From Alviniconcha marisindica (Eukaryota; Mollusca; Gastropoda; Provannidae), in assembly GCA_018857735.1 (NCBI GenBank), contig JABMCL010000968.1:270001-334000 (forward strand): a DNA stretch of 64,000 nucleotides, given 5' to 3'. The notes under the pieces were generated by a model that was given only the letters and a program-made list of their open reading frames with translations, had not been told where the DNA came from and did not search any database. Position 1 is the stretch's first letter. Each line of letters opens with the position of its first letter. Of the stretch, positions 48,495 through 53,056 are shown piece by piece. Position numbers and translations under genes: made by a program.

Positions 48495-51400
48495 TAACAG
48501 GCACTGGCACCTCCACACACGAGCATACTGACTATTCAAAAGTTAATTTACACACACCTTAAAACAGGCAACAAACAGAGACTTGAGACAGATGAAGACA
48601 GCAGAACGGAATGAAAAACATGGCAGGTCTATAGTTTTGGGGGAAAAAAATGTCTTCAAGTTTGACTTGAATGAGTCCAGAGAGGATTTATGTTGGAGAG
48701 GAAGGGAAGGTACATTCCATGCAGAGGGACTGAAGATGGAAAAGGCTTCACTGAAGGGAGATAGTTGTTGGTCCAGAAACAGACTATGAATGGTGGGGGT
48801 GGGGTGGGGTGGGGGCTTGGAAGTAGTAACCTCACTGCCAGTTTGCATGTACCAGAAGGTACAACAGATGTACTTATACCCTTCAGTAGAAAGTCTCAAG
48901 AGGTGAGAAGTGTGAAATTGTGAATGTACTGGACTCCCAATCTTGTGGACCTTATGATGTGGACAATATTTGTCAGATCCTAATTAAGGTGCACTGTACT
49001 TTGGGAGCTCTCATGAGCTCTTTTCAGACCACTTTTCCGTGAACACTTCTGTTCATAGGTTCATGTAAATAAGTCCCGCTGAAGACCACCTTTCTTTTAA
49101 GACCACTTTTCCATGAATGCTTCTGTTCATAGGTTCATGTAAATGAACTTCTGCTGAAGACCGCCTTTCTTTTAAGACCACTTTTCCATGAACACTTCTG
49201 TTCCTAGATTCATGTAAAATAAGTCCTGCTGAAGACCACCTTCCTTTTAAAACCACTTTTCCATGAACACTTCTGTTCCTAGGTTCATGTAAAATAAGTC
49301 CTGCTGAAGACCACCTTCTTTTAAGACCACTTCTCCATGAACACTTCTGTTCATGGGTTCATGTAAATAAGTCCTGAAGACCACCTTCTTTTATGACCAC
49401 TTTTACATGAACACTTCTGTTCCTAGGTTCATGTAAATAAAGCCCTCCTGAAGACAGCCTTTAAGACCACTTTTCATGAACACTTCTGTTCCTAGGTTCA
49501 TGTAAATGAACCTCCTGCCAAAGACCACCTTTCTTTTAAGACCACTTCTCCATGAACACCTTTCTGTTCCTAGGTTCGTGTAAATGAAGCCCTCCAACAA
49601 AATAAGAACTTTCCTTCATGCTGCATTAAGTGTGAACACACACATACATGACACACACCTAAGGACAAGGTGAAAGCTGTATAACACTGCACTATGACTG
49701 TTCCCTGTTCCTCAGGAAAGCAAGCCTGGTTTACCACTGAGGATAGGTTGACAGAGCACACAATTATGAAATGAAAAAGTTACAAGAAAATTATAATTGC
49801 AGGTGGGTTGGGGGGTGGGGGGACAAAATAACAATCTCAGGCAGGGAGGGGTTGGTGGGGGGAGGGGGGTGTGTGAAGGAGAGAACCCACAAAAAAACGA
49901 AATATAAGTGAAGATGCGGATGACCCTTTGAGCGACTCTCCCCTTCTACTCAGCAGTTTTGCAGATGATCGTCTATCCATTTTGAAACACAACCCTTTGG
50001 CTTTGACAGGCTGGACGAGGAGTTCCGCGTGCGGGTGGCCGACTTTGGGCTGGCGCGTGACATCTACGAAAAGGAGTACTACAGCTCGGAGAACAAGAAA
50101 GCTAAGCTGCCTGTCAAGTGGATGGCGCTGGAGAGCTTGGAGAAGGGTACCTACAGCTCCAAGACGGACGTGGTCAGTGCAGGTTTTCCCACCGTCTTCA
50201 TGCTGTCTTAGGCTGTGTCCCACTGTCGTCATGCTGTCTTAGGCTGTGTCCCACTGTCTAGCTCATGCATGTTCTTGCAGGCTGTGTCCCACTGTCGTCT
50301 TTATGCCATGTCTGCACGCTTGGCCTTTGCAGCTGCTAGGTGTTTCCACTGTCTGCATGCTGTTGGGACTTATGGGCTGGCTGTTTCCACTGTCTGCATG
50401 CTGTTAGACTTAGGCTGGTTTTACTGCTGCATTGCATGTTAGAGTTAGGCTGTTTCCTGTCAGCATGCTGTCTAGGGGTCCCAGCTTCATGCTGTTAGAT
50501 TCAGGCTGGTTTCCACTGTCGCATGCTGTCTAGGCTGTGTCCCACTGTCTTCATGCTGTCTTAGGCTGTGTCCCACTGTCTCATGCTGTCTTAGCTGTGT
50601 CCCACTGTCTGCATGCTGTCTTAGGCTGTTTTCCACTGTCTGCATGCTGTCTTAGGCTGTTTTCCACTGTCTGCATGCTGTTAGACTTAGGCTGTTTTCC
50701 ACTGTCTGCATGCTGTTAGACTTAGACTGTTTTCCACTGTCTGCATGCTTTAGATTAGGCTGTTTCCCACTGTCAGCATGCTGTCCTAGGCTGTGTCCCA
50801 CTGTCTTCATGCTGTCTTAGGCTGTGTCCCACTGTCTTCATGCTGTCTTAGGTTGTTTTCCACTGTCTGCATGCTGTCTTAGGCTGACATTCAAGGTCAA
50901 ATGCCAGGTGGTGTTTCTGAGAATGTCATGGGGAGGTGGCATATATTGTGTGTTTCATGTTACAGTGGTTGTATGGCGGGTTGTGTGTTTCAGTGGTTAT
51001 ATGCTGTGTTGCGTGTTTCAGCAGTCATATGCTGTGTTGTATGTTTCAGTAGTCATATAATGTGTTGTATGTTTCAATGGTCATATGATGTGTTCTGTGT
51101 TTCAGTGGTCATATGCTGTGTTGTGTGTTTCAGTAGTCATATACTGTGTTGTATGTTTCAATGGTCATATCTCATATGATGTGTTCTATGTTTCAGTGGT
51201 CATATGCTGTGTTGTGTGTTTCAGTGGTCATATGATGTGTTGTGTGTTTCAGTGGTCATAAGCTGTGTGTTTCAGTGGTCATATGCTGTGTGTTTCAGTG
51301 GTCATATGGTGTAGTGCTGTGGGAGCTACTGACCCGGGGAGTCACGCCCTACCCAGAAGTGGACAACTGGGACATCATCCGCTACCTGAAAGCAGGACGC

Positions 51401-52856
51401 CGCATGCCACAGCCCAACTACTGCCCCAACATGCTGTGAGTTCTGTCATCGTCTTCAGCTTTTGGACTCACACCCAGTGATGCCGACTATCACAATTGCA
51501 TCAATTAACAATTATAGTAAAACAAAAAATAAATAAAGGAAAATGCGTTTGAGATGTAATAAATACAGTGAAAGAAAAACTGATGAGTTGGTCAGTTTGC
51601 ATTGCAGCTATTTCTTTATGCTGTTAATCTGTTATGTAGCTTTGTTTCTCAGTGGTCAGTTTGTGTTGCAGCAGCTTAATGCTGTGTTATCTCCAAAGAG
51701 GTACTTGCATGGACCAACATTCCTGGGGAAGAAGAAGGGGGGAGGGGGGGGGAGACTATACCTAACACTACACTGTCACCACTAGAATGATTCTCCATCA
51801 AGATGGGCAGCGATGAAAACCAGTTTCATGTTTCGTTAATTTTCGGTGGCAAAGTCACAAAGACTGTGTTGATAAGAGAGCCGAAGCTGAATCAAACTGA
51901 GGACCTTCTGCTTACCAACCTAAAGTCACACTGCTAGGCCAAACTGGCTCACATGTTGCACCAGTAAGTAAGTAAGTAAACATGGTGCTTAACGTCCACA
52001 GAAACTGTTAGGCTTATTAGGGACGGGAAGTTGCACCAGTACCACCATGCTGTTTTACATGAGGTTCAGTTTTCATTAGTCAGTGTGTGTTGCATCTGTA
52101 CCACTGTGCTGTTTTATAGCTCAGTTCTCATTGGTCAGTTTGTGTTTCAGAGTGCCACTGTGCTGTTTCATAGTTCAGTTCTCATTGGTCAGTTTGTGTT
52201 GCAGTAGTACCACTGTGCTGTTTTATAGCTCAGTTCTCATTGGTCAGTTTGTGTTGCAGTAGTACCACTGTGCTGTTTTATAGCTCAGTTCTCATTGGTC
52301 AGTTTGTGTTGTGGTAGTACCACTGTGCAGTTTTATAGCTCAGTTCTCATTGGTCAGTTTGTGTTGCAGTAGTACCACTGTGCTGTTTTAGAGCTCAGTT
52401 CTCATTGGTCAGTTTGTGTTGCAGTAGTACCACCGTGCTGTTTTAGAGCTCAGTTCTCATTGGTCAGTACCACAAGGCTGATTTTGTAGCTCAGTTTGCA
52501 TTGGCCAGATGGTCATGCTGTTTGATAGCTCAGTTCTGATTGGAATTTTTGTTGTTGCAGCTCTACCATCATGCTTCAGTGCTGGTCCAGTTTCTGATTG
52601 GTGATTTTTCTATTGCAGCTATACCATCATGCTTCAGTGCTGGTCCAGTGACCCAGCCAGCCGCCCCACGTTCCATCAAGTGGAGATGGACATTCTGGCC
52701 ATGGTGGAGCAGCTGGAGCACTCCACGGGCAGCCACCGCCGCAACATCCAGTCCACCTACGTCAATGTGGATGAGTGCACCAACTACCACTACCGCGATG
52801 ACTTGGAGCAGATGAGAGCCAACGCCAGCACCACTGAGCCAGTGTCTGAGATTTGA
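23599..52856 (+). CDS. MET: MET/RON-family receptor tyrosine kinase, complete (20 coding exons)
   Basis: Single-pass plasma-membrane receptor of the hepatocyte growth factor/MSP receptor family. Joining the 20 exons gives 1,362 residues with matching phase at every junction. Visible order: signal peptide 1-23, Sema about 30-485, PSI about 494-540, IPT repeats about 547-910, membrane helix about 939-965, kinase about 1045-1310, tail to 1362. Kinase residues are intact: glycine loop GKGNFGCV, VAIK lysine K1082, HRD at 1175-1177, DFG at 1195-1197, activation-loop tyrosines Y1203/Y1207/Y1208 in the spacing of MET Y1230/Y1234/Y1235, and KWMALESL. The tail carries YVNV (Y1331), the GRB2-type docking motif of MET. 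I see no multibasic furin site like the one that cleaves human MET, so the receptor may stay single-chain. Whether it is closer to MET or RON cannot be told; invertebrates may have one ancestral gene. Confidence 0.95.
24712..25423 (+). repeat. intron with long (GT)n microsatellite
   Basis: GT-rich sequence at about 25175-25315, including over 80 bases of near-perfect repeat with GCGCGCG interruptions. The rest is unique. Confidence 0.9.
25424..25612 (+). CDS. MET: MET-like exon 3: Sema domain
   Basis: Acceptor TTTTCAACAG and donor AAA|GTATGT, 63 codons, phase 0 to 0. Encodes [16 protein letters not shown] followed by [13 protein letters not shown], the conserved GTSxGxVxK blade strand of Sema proteins. 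Confidence 0.93.
25613..26410 (+). repeat. intron with three diverged copies of an AGGTCAAGGTCA repeat family
   Basis: About 150-bp units contain CTTCTGAACYGCTGA and, after about 100 bases, CAAGGTCAAGGTCA-like sequence (25868, 26030, 26168). One copy is folded back into a hairpin at 26239-26309. No exon-like sequence is present. Confidence 0.6.
26239..26309. repeat. 71-nt near-perfect hairpin
   Basis: The left arm AATCAGCAGTTCAGTAGCTA is complementary to the right arm TAGCTACTGAACTGCTGATT. With one mismatch and one small bulge the pairing extends to nearly 30 bp around a 12-nt loop. The size resembles a pre-miRNA, but the arms come from the local repeat family, so an inverted repeat copy is the simpler reading. 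Confidence 0.7.
26411..26563 (+). CDS. MET: MET-like exon 4: end of Sema domain
   Basis: Acceptor TGTCTTGCAG and donor TCA|GTAAGT, 51 codons, phase 0 to 0. The sequence ends NLYLLAGTS, which continues as VYRFNTSSC in the next exon, the standard last Sema strand leading into PSI. Confidence 0.93.
26620..27118 (+). repeat. tRNA-headed SINE family, 5'-truncated copy
   Basis: Shares TAAAAGATCCYGGTCATTCT, GGTTACARCYAAACACGCAT and GAAGTGACATGGTGCATGGT with the full copy at 57880. The central part is duplicated. It ends in GAGTCTGCTCCAGAGTGGAG and an ATC/CAT triplet run. The tRNA-like head is missing. Confidence 0.75.
27230..27300 (+). pseudogene. LINE reverse-transcriptase C-terminal scrap
   Basis: The frame [12 protein letters not shown] fits the terminal SFK..LK block of non-LTR elements. 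It lies just before a GT run, as does the remnant at 10005. Confidence 0.35.
27321..27425. repeat. (GT)n microsatellite
   Basis: GT-rich from 27321, with a perfect run of about 55 bases at 27365-27420. Confidence 0.95.
27905..28096 (+). CDS. MET: MET-like exon 5: PSI domain
   Basis: Acceptor GGTGTTTTCAG, donor TCT|GTGAGT, 64 codons, phase 0 to 0. The cysteine pattern [20 protein letters not shown] is the PSI (plexin-semaphorin-integrin) knot that follows Sema in MET and plexins. Confidence 0.95.
28097..28830 (+). repeat. intron with duplicated copies of the exon 6 acceptor
   Basis: Acceptor plus first bases of exon 6 recur at 28218 (GTGCAG|GTCAGCCCT), 28357 (no acceptor), 28577 (ACACAG|GTCAGGCCCAG) and 28708 (GCACAG|GTTAGGCCCAG) before the real site. 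The last copies are 131 and 123 bp apart. Each continues GTGCTTGGGGGCACC, then diverges into GTGTCATG-rich filler. The copies are not usable full exons. Confidence 0.85.
28831..28964 (+). CDS. MET: MET-like exon 6: first IPT repeat
   Basis: Acceptor CTGTTGCACAG, donor CACG|GTAAGC, phase 0 to 2. Encodes [20 protein letters not shown] followed by FG, the GP..GGT.LT..G..FG signature of an IPT/TIG immunoglobulin-like fold, and a CLVHN strand. Confidence 0.93.
29105..29695. repeat. 147-bp tandem repeat, about 4 copies
   Basis: The unit contains GTGTATTTTTCAGGTTGTTA, CCTCCCGGTTGCCTAGAATG and GTCATGTTGGGTGTCATCTT. Its GTTGACCTGTTTGTTTGTGT part is shared with the filler of the previous intron's array. 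The TTTTTCAG|GTTGTTA part looks like an acceptor but no exon follows. Confidence 0.9.
29775..30120. repeat. (GT)n-rich region with copies of the exon 7 acceptor
   Basis: GT microsatellite at about 29880-30060. TTGATTGTGTTTCCAGCCAG (29857-29880) and TTGATTGTGTTCCCAACCTGG (about 30078-30097) are earlier copies of the exon 7 acceptor. In the second one the AG is mutated to AA. Confidence 0.8.
30152..30290 (+). CDS. MET: MET-like exon 7: end of IPT1
   Basis: Acceptor TGTGTTCCCAG, donor CTT|GTAAGC, phase 2 to 0. Reads [20 protein letters not shown] through to TYAFL. The CVV...G...V.V pattern and terminal Y.F strand close the first IPT fold. Confidence 0.92.
30408..30545. repeat. (GT)n microsatellite
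   Basis: Imperfect GT repeat with GAATG and CTGTCTGTG interruptions. Confidence 0.95.
30940..32873. repeat. 45-bp array of TIR-like units, possibly an internally expanded transposon
   Basis: About 24 regular copies at 31229-32300 contain CAGGGGCTGTTCACACTGGC and TTTTCTGTGGTTTACTAGTC; more diverged copies start at 30960. A single inverted copy (CTAGTGTGAACATGCCCTGA) near 32850 closes the block, so the whole looks like an element with CAGGG...GTTCACACT termini whose left end was amplified. No open frame. The transposon family is not identified. Confidence 0.65.
32895..32985 (+). pseudogene. degenerate duplicate of exon 10 (IPT3 piece) inside intron 7
   Basis: TTCCAATCTCCATGCT and GTATTGGGAGGAAAGCACAG match exon 10 (CTCCAATCTCCATGCT; CATGTTGGGAGGAAAGTACA). 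The preceding TTCTGCCTGTCAAG matches its acceptor TTCTGTCTGTCAG with the AG broken up. A duplicated CCATGCTTCT shifts the frame, so it is not usable as coding sequence. Confidence 0.7.
33034..33182 (+). CDS. MET: MET-like exon 8: second IPT repeat
   Basis: Acceptor GTTTGTCATCAG, donor TA|GTAAGT, phase 0 to 2. Encodes [20 protein letters not shown] followed by [17 protein letters not shown], a textbook IPT start, and ends in CQVY. Confidence 0.94.
33233..33564. mobile_element. foldback element with nested palindromes
   Basis: Terminal inverted repeats of 27 bp (33233-33259 and 33538-33564; CATTGGCAGGAGCTGCCACA) match at 25 of 27 positions. The interior is a run of about 15 short palindromes of the type TTTTGTCGTGACAAAA, alternating with CACGTGT-like spacers, so each strand can fold into a chain of hairpins inside one large hairpin. 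No coding capacity. Confidence 0.75.
34403..34567 (+). CDS. MET: MET-like exon 9: end of IPT2 and start of IPT3
   Basis: Acceptor GTCGTCTTACAG, donor GTGAG|GTGAGA, phase 2 to 2. Reads [20 protein letters not shown] then [11 protein letters not shown], ending [15 protein letters not shown]. The NP.I..V.P..S segment opens the next IPT repeat. Confidence 0.93.
34592..34988 (-). repeat. tRNA-headed SINE, minus-strand copy
   Basis: On the minus strand it begins GGGGATAGCTCAGTGGTTAG, has the B-box GGTTTGAATCCC, and runs through the common body to the CTGCTCGAGAGTGGAGAATA tail. It is nearly full length. Confidence 0.85.
35044..35500 (+). repeat. tRNA-headed SINE, related head variant
   Basis: The body and tail match the copy at 57880 (GGCAGGTTACAGCTAAACAC; CTGCTCGAGAGCAGAGAATA). 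The head reads GGGGAGCTTGGTAGCTCCAT with the B-box GGGTTCAAGTCCC, a different or rearranged tRNA-like head. Confidence 0.8.
35723..35794. repeat. (GT)n microsatellite
   Basis: Near-perfect GT run of about 70 bases. Confidence 0.95.
36189..36288 (+). CDS. MET: MET-like exon 10: third IPT repeat, central part
   Basis: Acceptor TTTCTGTCTGTCAG, donor TATGAG|GTGAGG, phase 2 to 0. Reads [34 protein letters not shown]. The last 28 bases of the exon plus the first 11 of the intron form the unit of the following 39-bp array. I take the first donor as the exon end; later donors in the array are possible alternatives. Confidence 0.85.
36261..37180 (+). repeat. 39-bp array built from the exon 10 donor, about 22 donor copies
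   Basis: The unit is the exon end CAAGAACAGAGACACAGGGG-TGTATGAG plus GTGAGGCAGGA. Nearly every copy therefore holds a near-consensus donor, GAG|GTGAGG. The unit is 13 codons ([13 protein letters not shown]). The frame from exon 10 stays open through the first seven donors, until a one-base insertion causes a stop at 36580-36582. Further indels near 36640, 36813, 36975 and 37000 show the whole array is not constrained as coding sequence. A G-run follows at 37178. Confidence 0.9.
37283..37531 (+). CDS. MET: MET-like exon 11: end of IPT3 and start of IPT4
   Basis: Acceptor TTGCTGTTGCGGCAG, donor CTG|GTAAGA, 83 codons, phase 0 to 0. Reads [18 protein letters not shown], then a helical [14 protein letters not shown] stretch, then [20 protein letters not shown], close to the human MET IPT4 start YVHNPVFKPFEKPVM. 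GC-rich compared with the introns around it. Confidence 0.93.
37532..38345 (+). repeat. about 65-bp array built from the exon 11 donor, about 11 copies
   Basis: Diverged copies of the exon end plus donor (GAGTTGGAGTTACTG|GTAAAATA) recur at about 37662, 37730, 37794, 37866, 37935, 37999, 38061, 38124, 38184, 38249 and 38325. Between them lies GCCAAAGCTCATGGTGTTTG-like sequence that echoes the first bases of the intron and the exon's GGGTGTTTGACGTCAA. A SINE-like piece (AATAAGCCTTACGGTTTCTG) sits near 37588. Confidence 0.85.
38527..38682 (+). CDS. MET: MET-like exon 12: IPT4
   Basis: Acceptor GTTCTGTGCAG, donor CAG|GTAAGA, 52 codons, phase 0 to 0. Reads [20 protein letters not shown], then [18 protein letters not shown]. 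The C...E..L.C.P pattern matches the corresponding MET region. Confidence 0.93.
38690..39155 (+). repeat. tRNA-headed SINE, full-length copy
   Basis: The head GGGGATAGCTCAGTGGTTAG and B-box GGGTTCAAATCCC are followed by the common body and the tail TCTGCTCGAGAGCGGAGAAT, then an AT/CAA-rich end. It starts within 10 bases of the exon 12 donor. Confidence 0.9.
39528..40996 (+). repeat. 33-39-bp array, about 40 copies, abutting the exon 13 acceptor
   Basis: The unit contains CACCATGAGGGTGACTGG and TCATTCTGTCCA or TCAGTGTTCTGTCC. The final stretch before the exon, GACTGGTCAGCGTTCTGTTCAG, is the same unit with the acceptor AG, so the array extends up to the splice site. Large stop-free frames on both strands (over 300 codons on the minus strand) are artefacts of the repeat. 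Confidence 0.9.
40997..41164 (+). CDS. MET: MET-like exon 13: membrane-proximal region and transmembrane helix
   Basis: Acceptor GCGTTCTGTTCAG, donor AAG|GTATAC, 56 codons, phase 0 to 0. A second acceptor six bases on (ATCCAG) would remove only Ile-Gln. Encodes [20 protein letters not shown], then the helix [19 protein letters not shown] and the stop-transfer MKRQK. Confidence 0.93.
41570..41640 (-). repeat. SINE-like fragment, TTAGGGACAGGAGCC family
   Basis: CCACAGAAACCGTAGGTTTA, TTAGGGACAGGAGCCCAGGA and CCACCTCAACTTTCTCACAG match, in opposite orientation, 57530-57615, and match pieces at 80-185, 37588 and 51980-52030. Confidence 0.65.
41806..41929 (+). CDS. MET: MET-like exon 14: juxtamembrane region
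   Basis: Acceptor CTATGTTTGCAG, donor AATG|GTGGGT, phase 0 to 1. Reads [20 protein letters not shown] to TYNMEAVEN. Human MET exon 14 carries the CBL-binding DYR motif; I see no DYR here, though the next exon begins DYFDR. The weak donor is followed by a run of G. Confidence 0.88.
41930..43318 (+). repeat. intron with a 62-bp satellite-like array, 16 copies
   Basis: At 42299-43260 the unit (TGTAACATTTTCACACCACC, CTCAAACTCTGTATCACTG, TATGCAACATCACTTGCACAG) recurs with exact 62-bp spacing and very low divergence. That points to recent homogenisation. Each copy ends in CACTTGCACAG|TA, an acceptor-like string similar to the true CTCCGCTGTGCAG|AT. Confidence 0.92.
43319..43459 (+). CDS. MET: MET-like exon 15: juxtamembrane and start of kinase domain
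   Basis: Acceptor CTCCGCTGTGCAG, donor AAAG|GTTGGT, phase 1 to 1. Reads [20 protein letters not shown], then [10 protein letters not shown], the first kinase strand and the beginning of the glycine loop. Confidence 0.93.
43460..44620 (+). repeat. intron with G-run, about 85-bp repeat and 20-21-bp array
   Basis: (G)24 at about 43485-43509. Four to five units of AAGATGCTGGGTGTTGCCGA type follow to 43890. Then about 29 copies of GATGAAAGACCACCCT run at 43990-44610. The minus-strand frames are repeat artefacts. Confidence 0.9.
44896..44979 (+). CDS. MET: MET-like exon 16: kinase glycine loop and VAIK lysine
   Basis: Acceptor GCGTGTGCAG, donor CATG|GTGAGT, phase 1 to 1. Reads [20 protein letters not shown] then LVAIKTLH, with the ATP-binding lysine at residue 1082. 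Confidence 0.95.
45052..45832 (+). repeat. 37-bp array containing the exon 17 acceptor, about 21 copies
   Basis: Each unit contains GGTCTTTCAG|ACAACAATCCCAG. The true acceptor and first 12 bases of exon 17 are the last copy (GGTCTTTCAG|ACAACAATCCCAG-GCC). Spacing is 37 bp and divergence is low (ACAGTC/ACTGTC, AATCCC/AGTCCC variants). The unit has no stop in any forward frame, so long frames run through the array into the kinase exon. Confidence 0.95.
45833..46017 (+). CDS. MET: MET-like exon 17: kinase N-lobe helix C and hinge
   Basis: Acceptor GGTCTTTCAG, the last of many identical sites; donor AAT|GTGAGA; phase 1 to 0. Reads [20 protein letters not shown], then [13 protein letters not shown] and [20 protein letters not shown]1100 is the helix C glutamate that pairs with K1082. 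Confidence 0.94.
46018..47245 (+). other. intron with (G)n, (AT)n and (GT)(GA)n runs; otherwise unique
   Basis: G-run near 46186-46207; AT/GT/GA compound repeat at 46478-46556; two related TTGAATAATGGATTTTRCTC segments near 46220 and 46350. No copies of the flanking splice sites are obvious here. Confidence 0.8.
47246..47355 (+). CDS. MET: MET-like exon 18: kinase catalytic loop
   Basis: Acceptor GGTTGATTTGCAG, donor GCAT|GTAAGT, phase 0 to 2. Reads [20 protein letters not shown], then [21 protein letters not shown] is the receptor-type tyrosine kinase catalytic loop with D1177. Confidence 0.96.
47356..50009 (+). repeat. intron with 47-bp and 72-bp arrays, a (CA)n run and a LINE remnant
   Basis: At 47480-48110, about 13 units of AAGAATCCAACCCAAACTCA with AGAGATGTTGCCCC. 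At 48449-48490, (CA)n. At 48600-48790, a minus-strand LINE remnant. At 49030-49600, about 8 units of GACCACTTTTCCATGAACAC with CTGTTCCTAGGTTCATGTAA. I see no clear relation of these units to the flanking splice sites. Confidence 0.85.
48600..48790 (-). pseudogene. LINE reverse-transcriptase C-terminal remnant
   Basis: The minus-strand frame reads [16 protein letters not shown], then [13 protein letters not shown]. This is the WN.LP...SFK..LKT.F block of non-LTR elements, slightly degraded. Confidence 0.55.
50010..50172 (+). CDS. MET: MET-like exon 19: DFG motif and activation loop
   Basis: Acceptor GGCTTTGACAG, donor GTG|GTCAGT, phase 2 to 0. Reads [40 protein letters not shown]. The twin tyrosines in KEYY match MET Y1234/Y1235, whose phosphorylation activates the kinase. 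Confidence 0.96.
50185..50890 (+). repeat. 31-36-bp array starting just after the exon 19 donor, about 20 copies
   Basis: The unit is GTCCCACTGTCTTCATGCTG plus TCTTAGGCTGT. The first copy begins about 13 bases into the intron. Copies in the middle are shortened (TGCATGCTGTTAGACTTAGG variants). Confidence 0.9.
50960..51298 (+). repeat. 23-28-bp array of exon 20 acceptor copies, about 12 upstream copies
   Basis: The unit GTGTTTCAG|TGGTCATATGCTG reproduces the real junction GTGTTTCAG|TGGTCATATGGTG. The two nearest decoys are 23 and 46 bases upstream. Some copies have lost the AG (TTTCAATGGTC). Using the nearest decoys would add 23 or 46 nt and break the frame. Confidence 0.93.
51299..51435 (+). 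CDS. MET: MET-like exon 20: kinase C-lobe
   Basis: Acceptor GTGTTTCAG, donor GCT|GTGAGT, phase 0 to 2. Reads [20 protein letters not shown], then [13 protein letters not shown], matching MET WSFGVLLWELMTRG and RLLQPEYCPDP. Confidence 0.95.
51964..52036 (-). repeat. SINE-like fragment preceded by (GTAA)n
   Basis: GTAAGTAAGTAAGTAAAC leads into TGGTGCTTAACGTCCACAGA and TTATTAGGGACGGGA, the same family as 41570-41640. Confidence 0.6.
52080..52618 (+). repeat. 55-60-bp array of exon 21 acceptor copies, about 9 copies
   Basis: Upstream units read GTGTTGCAG|TAGTACCACTGTGCTG with filler TAGCTCAGTTCTCATTGGTC. The last copy (52551-52590) reads TTGTTGCAG|CTCTACCATCATGCTTCAG plus TGCTGGTCCAG. Apart from one base near the junction it repeats the first 30 or so bases of exon 21, 59 bases before the real site. 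Confidence 0.9.
52619..52856 (+). CDS. MET: MET-like exon 21: end of kinase and C-terminal docking tail
   Basis: Acceptor TTTCTATTGCAG, phase 2, ending at TGA. Reads [20 protein letters not shown], then [14 protein letters not shown] and [16 protein letters not shown] equals the second tyrosine of the human MET multisubstrate docking site (Y1356 VNV). The tail is about 45 residues shorter than in MET, and the YVHV site is not seen. Two further tyrosines (1340, 1342) follow. Confidence 0.95.
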
Positions 52857-52948
52857 GAGGCCCAGGGAAATGCAGCAAGATTCAGGGAACAAGTTCTCCT
52901 CCTTTTTTGGAGAAACTGGATGTGATGCTGAAGCTGTAAATGATGTGA

Positions 52949-53002
<54 letters not shown>

Positions 53003-53024
53003 ATGTGTGTGTGTGCATGTGTGG

Positions 53025-53056
<32 letters not shown>

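Noticed and set aside
47480..49600. Junction-derived arrays in intron 18
   Set aside because: Neither the 47-bp nor the 72-bp unit matches the exon 18 donor or exon 19 acceptor, so these are not counted with the splice-linked arrays.
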